A DNA stretch of 64,000 nt, from the NCBI GenBank assembly GCA_022559985.1, contig JAFJTR010000045.1:62001-126000 (forward strand). The letters are read 5' to 3'. Made by a program: the position numbers and the translations under genes. A model generated the notes under the pieces. That model did no database searches. It was given only the letters and a program-made list of their open reading frames with translations, and had not been told where the DNA came from. The DNA is from Parastagonospora avenae f. sp. tritici 18332-5 (taxonomy: Eukaryota > Ascomycota > Dothideomycetes > Pleosporales > Phaeosphaeriaceae). Below, piece by piece: positions 54,405-64,000 of the stretch (position 1 is its first letter; every line of letters begins with the position of its first letter).

Positions 54405-56051
54405 ATGCCACGAAAGACACGTTTCGTCGCTTTCGACTGGTTCTCTACTGTAAATAATGCCCCTGACCGTACACGGTTGGACACGCCGCGTATGTCGCAA
54501 ACGAGCCCGAACTCTTACGCGCAATCTTCCGCAAACCCAAGCTCGAACGGCGCAACACAAGTACTACTGAAGGCAGTCGAAGACTCACATAATGTCCATT
54601 CAGGGTCTCCATTGGACGGTGTAGACACTACGGACGAGCTGCAACCGCTGATCAATCCACTGTCGCTGTCGAGAAGCTCACTGGCATCTTCACAACATCC
54701 GATAACCCCACAATCCGGCAAAGATGAGTACCTACAAGCCGGCTTGGGAAAGCTCGCCAAAACAGCGGACTGTAGTGCCTGCCCTGAGTCTGCCGAAGCA
54801 CATTCGCCTATGCATCACGGATTGAGTGAGGGTGATTCCCTATTCACTCTCTCAAGTGCACGCTTATACCAATCGCCATATCTAGGGCCGTATGCCAGCC
54901 CATCTCTTCCCCAGGATGCGTCTATGGCCCGCTCAGCATCATCACCAGGCCTGTCAGTCCGCCCCGCTCACATGGACAAACTCTGGCCGCGCAAACCCAT
55001 CCAAGAAGTCCCTATCCCCGGCAAAATCTACTTCGTCCCCGACGGCCGCTACTTCCCCACCTCCATCATCCACGCGCAAAAGCACCAAGTCGGCTTCTTC
55101 CGCCACCCCATCATGATCCTCGACGTCGACTCCACCATCGTCAACTTCTACGCCATGACCAAAGAACCCCCCGCCGCCATCCGCGACCTCAACATGGCCA
55201 TGCGTCTCGGCACATGCACCGCAGACGAAGGCCCCGCCGTCCTCCGCCTCGCGCCAGGCTCACACATCATGCTCCAGGAAACCTGGATCAACCTCGAGCA
55301 GCGCTTCTTCATCGAGTGGCCCAACCTGGATGAATGGGCCGTCAACGTGCAAGTCGACCCCGCCGACTTTTCTAAAATCACCCGCCGCGTGAACGAGCTC
55401 GAGGCGCAGCAGAACCGCTTCATATACAAGCCCCTCCTGCGTGCCATGCACACCATCCTCCCAGGCATGGTCATCATGCTGCCCAACCACCCGGGCTCCG
55501 CGACCTTCGGCGCCCCGATCATCGTGCTCGAAAACACATATCCCGCATTCAAGTATCTGCGTGTCAAGCGGTTTGAAGATAACATCAACTTTAACCCGAC
55601 GGCGAAGCGCGCGAAGGGTAGTTCGCGTCGCATGAGTTTGGCGATTACCAAGGCGCTGAGACTGGGCCATGACGGCACGCCTGTGATGCTGCTCGAGCCG
55701 GATTCGCCGGCCATGCGCGAGGACTCGTATGTTGAAGTCCTCGCGCACGCGCAGGTGGGCCGGCTGGATATGTGTCGGACGTGGTGTTGGCCGCCGGTTT
55801 GTGTGAATCAGATGAGCATGGTTATTCTGGTGAATTGGATGGCGGATGCGGCGCTTGGGTATGCTGCGCCTGTGCTGCCTCAGTATCACCAGACGGCGCA
55901 GTGGCAGTATCATACTGCTGTGCAGCAGTCTGGCTATACTATGGGGCCGCCGATGGTGATGCCGGTGTATCCGCCTGGCAACTACATGCATGGGTCGTCG
56001 AACGTCTTCCAGCATCATGGGGCGCCCGGGAGCGGGTATAATAGTAAGTGA
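54405..56051 (+). CDS. Uncharacterised 548-residue protein with FRHPIMILD domain
   Basis: One exon; ATG 54405 in a CACGACATG context, start PRKTRFVAFDWFS. Residues 1-200 are Ser/Pro/Thr-rich and disordered. The middle has an ordered domain: PIPGKIYFVPDGRYFPTSII, GFFRHPIMILDVDST (about 225-240), LRLAPGSHIMLQETWINLEQ and RFFIEWPNLDEWAVNVQVD. A second half-copy seems to follow: LPGMVIMLPNHPGSATFGAP and IIVLENTYPAFKYLRVKRFE. The tail is Gln/Tyr/Pro/Met-rich. The HP-I/V-hydrophobic pattern and W-INLEQ segment recall the broken gene at 48.8 kb. No known enzyme motif. GC at third positions is high in the central domain, so antisense frames of several hundred codons exist but are shadows. Function unknown. 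Confidence 0.75.
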   Translation: MPRKTRFVAFDWFSTVNNAPDRTRLDTPRMSQTSPNSYAQSSANPSSNGATQVLLKAVEDSHNVHSGSPLDGVDTTDELQPLINPLSLSRSSLASSQHPITPQSGKDEYLQAGLGKLAKTADCSACPESAEAHSPMHHGLSEGDSLFTLSSARLYQSPYLGPYASPSLPQDASMARSASSPGLSVRPAHMDKLWPRKPIQEVPIPGKIYFVPDGRYFPTSIIHAQKHQVGFFRHPIMILDVDSTIVNFYAMTKEPPAAIRDLNMAMRLGTCTADEGPAVLRLAPGSHIMLQETWINLEQRFFIEWPNLDEWAVNVQVDPADFSKITRRVNELEAQQNRFIYKPLLRAMHTILPGMVIMLPNHPGSATFGAPIIVLENTYPAFKYLRVKRFEDNINFNPTAKRAKGSSRRMSLAITKALRLGHDGTPVMLLEPDSPAMREDSYVEVLAHAQVGRLDMCRTWCWPPVCVNQMSMVILVNWMADAALGYAAPVLPQYHQTAQWQYHTAVQQSGYTMGPPMVMPVYPPGNYMHGSSNVFQHHGAPGSGYNSK

Positions 56052-59000
56052 CCGCCTTTTGGAGGTCTCTATTATACTGACGGGCGACAGCTTAATGCGT
56101 ACTATTTGACCTTCGTGATGGGCGATGATTTTCTTTGGTGTTACTTGCGATGCTTTACATGTCATCTTGTAGAAGATGGGATAGGATATTTGAATACGAA
56201 ATGCATATCGGTGGAGTTTGATCTTGAGCATTTCTGGCGTCTTAAGATAGAAGGAACAATGGGATAGACACCCCAATGCTAGATGAGAATGCGTAATTGA
56301 TACCAAAAGTTTGAACTGCAACGAAATACATCTTCACTCCTTACCTTACCCCTCCATGTCTGTGCCATTAGATGTCGACTTCAAGCACACCCTACCCTAT
56401 TAAACACACCAAGCCATAACCATAGCCCTCTCTCCCCTCTCCCCCTCTCGCCATCCCCATCCCTCCCGCCCCATGTCCCCCTCTGCGGCACAGTCACCCG
56501 CCGCGCCGCTCCGCGCCGCAACACCGCTCCATCCAGCCAAAGCCCCGTCATCACGATTCTGGGATTTGTATTGGGTATCAAGCATTTCGGCATGGCGTGT
56601 GCCGGTCGTGCCGCTCCGCGCGGCTTGGGAGGAACCGGAGTGGGGATTGCTGGGCCTGTGCTGTTTCGCGGCGCCGTTGACGTGCTGGAGGACGTTGGGA
56701 CGGCTGTGCAGATGGACAGGGAAGGGTATTGGGGGAGGCGTTGTTGGGCTTTCAACGGTGCTGGGTATAGCCACATGGGTGAGGTTGACGTGCTGGTGGA
56801 GATATGGTCTTCGTCTCCCGGATCATGCGAGAGGTCAGGGCGGGTGTCTGCTTTGCGCTTTAGGTATATCGTCGCAGCAATATTAGCATGCTCGCGTATG
56901 CCAAATTGTACTTGCAGGTGCACAGGCTCATCAATGGTGTGGCTGGCAGTGAATCATCAGGAGTAGTCGACTCCCGTGGTGCCCCTGTCGGAGTCGTGTT
57001 TACCGTCGGGAGCTTTACCTTGCATAATCTCCAGCGCGATCCGGATAGCAATTCACACATAGCTGGATCGTGTTACTTTCCCCTTCGCCAAACTTGCTAC
57101 GCTGTTTTCTTCCTAACGCGCAGCCCTGCTCCCACACGCACAAATGGTACGACTTGGGCGCGAAAAGACCCCTGGGAACCTCGAAATCGACCTCGCCGAT
57201 GGCCTTGGGCATCATGACAACTCGAAGAGATGACAGCGAAGAACATCGATATAGAGGTATCTCCTTCCAAGCTCTTGATCGGTTGGGGTAGAGTTTAAGC
57301 TTTGTACTATATTCGCGTACGCGAAGCTCGACTCGAGTACGACGGTATTGATGCGCTGCATAGGATCCTTCCGAGCCTGGGTTGAACCCTTAAACTACTA
57401 GACACAATTACAATACTGGAGACAAAAGCGAGACGTCGCTTCGACATATGCGAACGTAAGAGGTGGAGTAAGACTAAGCCGAGCGAGGTTCTCCGGCATC
57501 GATTCCGACGTAAAGTCAATTCGATGCCTATTCGTGGCTCTTGACCTCGTGGGAAACGTTATCGAAAGCCACAAGTGGCCGCCACCATGCCTTGTTGCGA
57601 CACTTCTTGTCGGTCTTCCGGATCTCAAGCCACACGCGTTCGAGAACACGGAGCCGAGTCTCGCCGCAGTCGTTCCTCGTTAAGTAGTCCACGATAACCG
57701 CCTCGTGCAGGACTAGGCTAGCCGGAGGAACTTTCGTTGCGCTCCGTCGAGTGTGCCCAAAACCTTACACATAGGCCCACCGTGAGTCCTCGACTTCGCA
57801 GCGAAAGAGCGTTCCGCGGAGAGGAGTCTGACCGGGCTCGTGACTTGCCAGAGGATTTTTTGAACCTTGCAACGCGTCCCGTCTTATTTGCTGCTGGGCA
57901 CCAATGGCCTCACCGACATTTTTTGATAAGGAATATTGAGTCCTGCAACCGGCCCACTCACGAGTGCCCATCGCGGTGCATTATAACAGAAGGCAATATA
58001 GGTGGAGACGAAGAGACTCGTGCGAGAAAGCGAGCGACGACAGGCGCACTACAAAGAAGTAGCGCAGCACATGGCGACAGGCAACACCCGGTCGAAACGC
58101 CCGCAAATAACATGGCAGCTCAGGGTCGCCGCATGCGTTTCAGGAGCCACGCTGATGTGGGCATCATATCGAGCGCCATCAATTTTTGCTGCACGCTGAG
58201 CAAGTACCTTGCTGTAAGTGCAGTAGTGCTGAGGGAAGTTTATGAGAAGATTGTCATAGCCGGGTGGGCGACGCGACGCATGCGTGCAAACTTCACCAAT
58301 TGCACGCTTTGGCGCCACGAGGAGCAGCACCGTCGCACGCATCGTTCACGCCAGCGCGGCCGCTAGGCAATGGAATCGGTTGCCACGTGTGCACCAGGGG
58401 GGCCACGACGGCGGCATCTCAACGACACTGAAACATGACTCGGGGCACGAATCGACGGAATTTCACCGCTGCCTGTGACGGAGGATCCGCGCATTTTGCC
58501 GAATGCGATAGGGCTCTGGTCAGGCAGATAACGTGATGTCCAGCGCCTGGAGCGGCCTCGCGCCCATCGCTGAAAGCATGGCGTGATGCTTGCAGCGGCG
58601 GCGGCATTGCAGGCGGCAGCTAGAAATGGTTTGTCTAGCACCGCTACGACAACGCCGACGTTCCAGAAAGGTTGAGGGGCGAGAAGCGCAGGACTCACCT
58701 CCGAAGCTCCTCTAAAGCCACTGTCATCACTCCTTTCCGCTGGACTTGGCGACCACGCGAGACATGCTCCGCAGGGCTACACAATGAGTTCACACGGGAA
58801 GGGGAACCAAGACGTGTCCTCGTGCGCACATTGACAGCCTCGCTAGGGCCACTGCAATCCATGAATCTTTCCATGATCGGTCAGTCGCCATGATTCGGAC
58901 ACGTCCCGACAAGCAACAACCCAGCACGCTGAAACAAGAGGCGTGCTTTGCTTTTCTTTCGCAGCTATGGCACGTGCCGCACGGGCGGAGATTTCAATGT

Positions 59001-60520
59001 TCGTACCCTAGTGCAATATAGGGCGGGAATGTCGTCCCGGATTCAACAGAGGATCTTCTCTCGCTTGAGGCGCAGACTCACGGGAGACGTGGACCATGGA
59101 GGCAGATGGCATTGTATGGCTGTCGATCTGACCGGAACAAACTTTTTGTGAGCAGCCCCTGATACGCGGTGACTTGCGGCTATAACTCGGCGGGCTGCCA
59201 GATCGAGCAGTAATGGGAAAATACAGAGGCTTGAATGACCAGACTGGCGGAACGCAGGCAGGGCTTTGAGTGAGCGCTGAGGCCTGATGCCTGAATATCT
59301 GTCTCGCAGGAATGCTCAGCGCCAATGTTGGTTTCGGAGTGGGGTCGTAACACGTGGAATGGCAGCACACACCCTCTCCAGAAACACCAAATCTCCACAC
59401 GACGGCTAGAGCTCACACAGTTCAAGCATCGATCTGCTCTTGGTGCAGATCAGCCGAGGAGGGATTTGGCGTGATTTGACATGATGACGGACGGGACGGT
59501 ATGAGGTAGTGAGGGCTGTCGTGTTCCGGGGCAGGAGGGTGCAAAGTTCAGCACTGTTGTTGCGTGCGGCGACGTTTGTCACGGCATGGGCTGCACGTCT
59601 GAGGAGATGCGTCCTTGCTGACGGCGATTTGCACCTGAGGTAAGGGTGCACACGTGCATTCCACGTTGCCCGGAATCTGAGCAGCGTGCATCCTCACGGT
59701 CGCGGCGTTCCACAGAAAGGGAGCGTCGCGATTGGCAAGCAGCGTCCTGGCACGGCGACGTCGCCCAACCAGTTCGTGCACCGCGGATGGTGTCGCTGCC
59801 AGTGCAAGGGTGCCACGAGAACGGCTTCGTCCATGGTTGAGCAGACCTAACGGCGGCGCAGCGTGGGCGATCTAGCTGTGTCGCTGGAGCAAGGAGCTGG
59901 GCGACGGTGCTTGGCCGGTGTGGTGATACTGCGTCGACGCTTTGGGAGCGCAATGCAGAACGAGACAGCTGTCTGCGTCATGCAAGAGGCACAGAGCGTG
60001 AGGCACAGAGACAAAGAGGCTGTGGGCGCCTTTGTCTCCGCATCGCCGCGTCGCCGCGTGCTGCTGCGAAACCGCGTGTGCAGGCCAGACACGCACACGA
60101 TGCTGTTGCTGCGGGCGCCGTGTCTCTGCATGTACGCTCTCCAGGCGCTCCTGATGCCCATTTCGACGCTGAGACTGCCGCTGAGGACCGTGTGCGGCGT
60201 AGGTCGGCACTGCTGCCAGGGCGTGACAAGGCCACAGGGGGGTGGACATGGGCCATGGCGCGAGACGCAGGGATGCCTCGTGGGCGCCGTGGAAGCCAAG
60301 CGGTTTATTCCCACGACGGCGTCTGTGCAGGCCAGTGCAGGTCAGTGCATGCCGCCCATGTGTCGACTTGGGCCCTTGCGGTTAGCAGCTTTGTCATGGT
60401 CCAGCTGCTTTCTTTGGCGGTGTGGTTTGGGCGGCAGAAGGACCCCAGCAAGACAAAGTAGCAGACCGGACGGCCAATCCTGGCAGCCATTCTCCGTGAT
60501 CATCCATGCCTTGAACGGCC
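56052..60520. other. Long gene-poor stretch before flbA
   Basis: About 4.5 kb with many overlapping open frames on both strands, up to 248 codons (59863-60609), none with a domain, consistent splice logic or a dominant frame. From 57.7 kb on the DNA is GC- and CG-rich, which by itself lengthens chance frames. I see no tandem repeat or transposon ends. The last 600 bp should contain promoter and leader of flbA. A long, complex upstream region is common for developmental regulators. Confidence 0.45.
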
Positions 60521-62776
60521 ATGCCCATGAATACTACGACAAGTCCAGTCTCTGCCTCTGCACCTGCCTCGTCTTCACCCTCGCCTCCGCTCACTGCCGT
60601 CTTTGCTGAAGCCCGCCCGCGCAGCACCGGCACCGCCCACGAGCAGCACCCGCACGAGCAAGAGCAGACGCAGCCCTTCGCCTCCACGCCCACGCCCACG
60701 CCCACGCCCACTGCCACTGCCTCCACCGCGGCGGACCCTCTCTCTACCAGCACGCCGGTTCTGACCCCAGCGCCTGCTCTCGTTGCCCGACCCAGCGTCC
60801 ACGGCCGCCGTTTGACCTTCTCACGCTTCCCGCTGCTTAGAAAAGGCAGCAGAGAGCTCGCCCGCACCCCCTCCTACTCCAAGACCAGCACCAGCGCCCC
60901 ACCATCGCTCCCACAGTCGCTCCTGCCCTCGTCCCTCACTCCCCGCGCCTCCATCACCACGCTGCGTGGCTCCTCGGCCCTTTCCCTGTCTCCCGTTGAC
61001 GGCCACGAGGCACACGCCGCCGAAGAGGTGGACAATAGCACCAACGCGGCGCCCGCACCACGGAAAACAAAGTCAGACAAAATGCATCAGACCAGCTCGC
61101 GGTTACTGCGCATGACCGACGATGAGCGGCCATATACCAGGGTATGTCATTCTCCTTTCTACGCGGCGACTCGTTTCTTGCAGCACGGCAACGCAGGTGG
61201 ATCAGAAAATGAGGGCAAACGGCGAAAACCGTCAAGTCTGCTGGATATCTGGCCAGCCATTGCCGCTGAACCAACACCCAGAATGCCAATCGTAGCTGGA
61301 AATCTGCAATCTCATGCTGACTTCAACCCCAGGACTTCAAGGACCTGTTCGCCACGCTCATGGTCTCTCTGCCGCTCACTCCGCACCGTGTCCGTTTCCG
61401 CATGATCGAATTCACCTTCACAAGCGACGAGGCCGTCACAAATCTGGGCTCGCTCAAGTTCTCCCAGTCAAATCGCATGCCGGACCCCAAGGACTCGTCC
61501 CGCGTTGTGACCACAACTACCACCACCACTTTCTCCATGGCCAAGGAGATGGCCCGTTCCGTGTGCCAGAAGTTCCTTGAAGCCAAATTCGTTGAGTCAG
61601 TTGAAGGAAAGACCGATTTCACAAACAAGAGCTCGGTTTGGCAGCTCACACCAAAGGGCATCCACATTCTCGAGCGTTTCTGCACCCGCAATGGCATTCA
61701 ATCAGCACACGTCAAGGCTGTAATCGACTCTCCCCGCAACCCACATCAACTCGTCATCCTAGAGCGCAACTCTGAAACCGACTCGCTGCACCACGATGAG
61801 CAGACGATCCAGATCATCTTCCGCCGCTTCGTCGGAGTGACTGCCAACGAGACACATTCAGATTCCGACTCTGTGCACGAGTTTTCCACCTGCCACGTAG
61901 GTGTCAAAATGGCAAAGAACCGCAAATCCGCTTCCCGCCCTTGGGAGTATTCCTTTAATGGGCGCAACGCAGCGCAGTGGCTCATGGACTGCTCATCGCT
62001 GGTTGATCCCAGCGAGGCCATTGAGATAGGCTCGCTCTTCCTCCAGCTGAAGCTGATTGCGCCTGTTGACCCGCGCAACTCCGAGAACAATTTCCAGGCT
62101 GTCAAGCACGTAGTCTACTTCATTACCGACCATGGCGAACAGGTTGCTGGTTGGACCGCAGATATTGCCCCAACAGCTGGAGATGCCCTCCCCTCAAAGT
62201 CTCGGGAAGGCCACGCTCGTGACTCCAACAGCAACCGTACAAACGTCATTATCCGCAACCCCTCTTGGCGTCTTCTTTACCGCGAGTTCTTGAAGGAAAC
62301 CATGTGCGAGGAGAACCTGTCCTTCTACCTCGAAGTCCAAGAATTCGAGCGTCAATATAGGGCTGCCATTAGCGAAAAGGGCGAAAACAAGGTCGAGACG
62401 ATTCGTGAGACGCTAGCTGCTGCTTATGGCTTGTACAATGCATTCCTGGCCCCTGGCTCGCCAAATGAACTCAACATCGACCACGCGTTGCGCACTCAGC
62501 TGGCCACCCGAATGACGCGCGCTGTTGGCGACGACGCGGCTATGCTGCAAAGCCTGAACGAAGTTGCATCGCTCTTCGAGAAGGCTCAGACTTCCATCTT
62601 CAAGCTCATGTCAAGTGTACGTTCATGTCATTCTTTACACTCAAGCCGTGCTAATTGTACACCAGGATTCCGTACCTAAATTCATCAAGCACCCCAGATA
62701 TGCACCCCAATTGAAGGGTCTCGACCAAGCCGCTGCATCCGCATATGTTGCTCCTACCACCACAATCCGGTCATGA
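60521..62776 (+). CDS. flbA: FlbA/Sst2-type RGS protein
   Basis: Exons 60521-61141, 61333-62616 and 62666-62776 give 671 residues. FlbA stimulates GTP hydrolysis on the G-alpha subunit FadA, ending growth signalling and allowing conidiation; Sst2 does so in the yeast pheromone pathway. The N-terminus (1-190) is Ser/Thr/Pro-rich with a TPTPTPT run encoded by a CACGCC repeat. MTDDERPYTR/DFKDLFATLM across intron 1 opens the first DEP-like region, with SLKFSQSNRMPD and a second DEP domain (WEYSFNGRNAAQWLMDCSSL, IGSLFLQLKLIAPVD). The RGS domain spans about 513-650: NPSWRLLYREFLKETMCEEN, LSFYLEVQEFERQYRAA, LAPGSPNELNIDHALRTQL and FEKAQTSIFKLMSS/DSVPKF across intron 2. Intron 1 is 191 nt and free of in-frame stops in part, so an intron-retaining frame exists, but the spliced protein matches the family. 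Confidence 0.93.
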
Positions 62777-64000
62777 ATACAATGACCCAGCGCTGCGCAT
62801 CCTTGACCCTGGCCGACAACGACTCGAGTGATTGTCCAAACATTACCACCCATGACATTATGATTCAGCAAATGTCTCTCCGAATCTCCTCCACCACTTG
62901 ACGACGATTTGCTTCAACAATTTCGGATGCGATTCCCGATACCGAACGAATGCATCATACCCCCGTTTTCAAACTTTCACCTCTCCCAACTGCATCATCC
63001 TAGAGATTGGCGTTTGTTTGTACCTGGCACAAAACATTAGCATCAGGGTGGAACTCTTGCTTTGGCTAATCTTTTCTCTCCGCTTTCTCCTTTCTCGCTT
63101 GAACTCTTCTGTCTGGATGCAAAGTGGGTCTGTCCTGGATAGCTTTATTCTTTCTACTTCATATTATTCGTTTTTTTTCTGTCCCGCGGGGCCCAGTGTA
63201 TCAGGATAACACAAGATGTTGGATTAGGATCGTTGACCGGCTTGAATACTTGCTTCTGAAAGGGTCGCGCGGCATGACACGGTAACCTGTCGGTGTAGGA
63301 GCGAGCGCCCACTGGGTTCATAATCACGGGAAAACAGCAACTTGTCACACGCTCGATCCCGGCACACAAAACACCGCCAATCCTCTTCTACATAGAGCAA
63401 ATCCACGCTATGAATACCATGCATACACACATACTCAACCCCATCGTCTCTGTCTCCCTTCGCATGCACGTTCAGTCCCACTCCACATCGCCCCTCGCCC
63501 ATCGCGATCCTACCCAAGCCACACGCTGCACCCCTAAACCCAATCGCCCCCGAAACACGTGCTTGCCAAAACTGCTCCAAACCTTAACTTTTTCCACTCC
63601 CACTCCCTATGCAGTGTATAAGTCTTCCGCGAACCTTGCGCTCTGAAACCAACAATCCTGCCTTCACTCGGCCCGACTGCGACAAGCTGTCACCGCGCGG
63701 TGGAGTTCAGGGTGGTTGAGGGAGCAGTTTTTTTTGTGTTTAGTGGTGGTGCGATGGGGGAGGGGGGGAGGTTACTCCGCGGCACACGGATTGGGGCGGA
63801 GGTGTGGGGTTAGGGATCGGCGGGACGGTGAGAAGGCCGGATTGGTACAGTACAGTAGTAGGGGTGGGATGGGAGTTGTGAGGCAATGGGTGGGGTGGGA
63901 TGGGCGAGGCTGGTGGGTGTTTGGGTGTCGGGCTGGATGTGGTGTGAGGAGAGAGATGTGGTTGTGGCTGTGAGGCAGTGTGCTGCATCTATCGTATACA
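62777..64000. other. 3' region of flbA and unassigned DNA
   Basis: The first few hundred bp are pyrimidine-rich and likely the flbA 3' UTR. Strand-biased composition follows: C-rich to about 63.65 kb, then a G-rich tract from about 63.7 kb (runs of G and GGTGGG). No gene supported; frames in the G-rich part are low complexity. Confidence 0.4.

Noticed and set aside
55260..56321. 353-codon minus-strand frame opposite the 548-residue protein
   Set aside because: His/Arg/Leu-rich antisense shadow of a high-GC3 coding region; the sense frame has conserved-looking domains.
59863..60609. 248-codon plus-strand frame upstream of flbA
   Set aside because: Overlaps several equally long frames on both strands in GC-rich DNA, has Cys/His/Trp-rich random composition and runs into the flbA start region.
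61142..61332. flbA reading through intron 1
   Set aside because: The frame is open well into the intron, but splicing at 61141/61333 restores the conserved family sequence exactly, while the readthrough frame ends at 61405.

Overview
The window is a nuclear segment of a filamentous ascomycete (Pezizomycotina), most likely a Dothideomycete. Genes are compact, with introns of about 47-55 nt that start GT(A/G)NNN, carry CTAAC or CTGAC branch-like motifs and end in YAG. The single-copy genes are typically fungal: FlbA-type RGS protein, GH72-like wall protein, Set7, Cwf18, UPF0662, Alg11, Cox18, Aurora kinase. The class-level assignment is an inference from gene content and style, not from a marker. 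All exon coordinates below were joined by eye from splice consensus and protein conservation.

Layout. 0.9-2.7 kb: two BTB/POZ-type genes, one broken and one apparently intact, the latter with a 13-bp minisatellite inside its intron. 3.1-5.1 kb (-): GH72-like protein lacking both catalytic glutamates. 5.5-8.1 kb (-): R3H-SUZ RNA-binding protein. 9-14.6 kb: zinc-knuckle protein (+), Cwf18 (-), large PPR protein (+). 15.3-18.0 kb: no ordinary gene, but a diverged array of units in which, read on the minus strand, a 3'-splice-site-like block and a GTAC 5'-splice-site-like block are separated by exactly 14 nt. 20-22.2 kb (-): Dur3-like urea transporter. 24.4-26.2 kb (+): MFS sugar transporter. 26.5-32.7 kb: three more BTB copies, all with in-frame stops, flanking the divergent pair ALG11 (-) / COX18 (+).

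33-43.7 kb is a dense housekeeping block: ribosomal P1 (-), UPF0662/Cub1 (+), Set7-type histone methyltransferase (-), TRAPPC13 (+) and a DENN-domain Rab-GEF-type protein (+). 43.7-50 kb is gene-poor: an intron-containing tRNA-Leu(CAG), a 99-residue secreted protein and a broken gene. 50.1-56.1 kb: Aurora kinase (-), phosphopantothenoylcysteine decarboxylase (-) and a 548-residue protein distantly related to the broken gene. 60.5-62.8 kb (+): FlbA/Sst2-type RGS protein. The remaining stretches, notably 56.1-60.5 and 62.8-64 kb, hold nothing I can support as a gene.

How the genes relate: there is no biosynthetic cluster. Conserved genes sit in divergent pairs with short shared promoters, separated by gene-poor pockets that collect BTB copies, repeats, small proteins and decayed genes. 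Nonsense codons in the decayed copies are of the kind C-to-T changes produce, compatible with RIP-type mutation but not proof of it. The 15.3-18.0 kb array is the feature I find hardest to explain and the best candidate for something undescribed.
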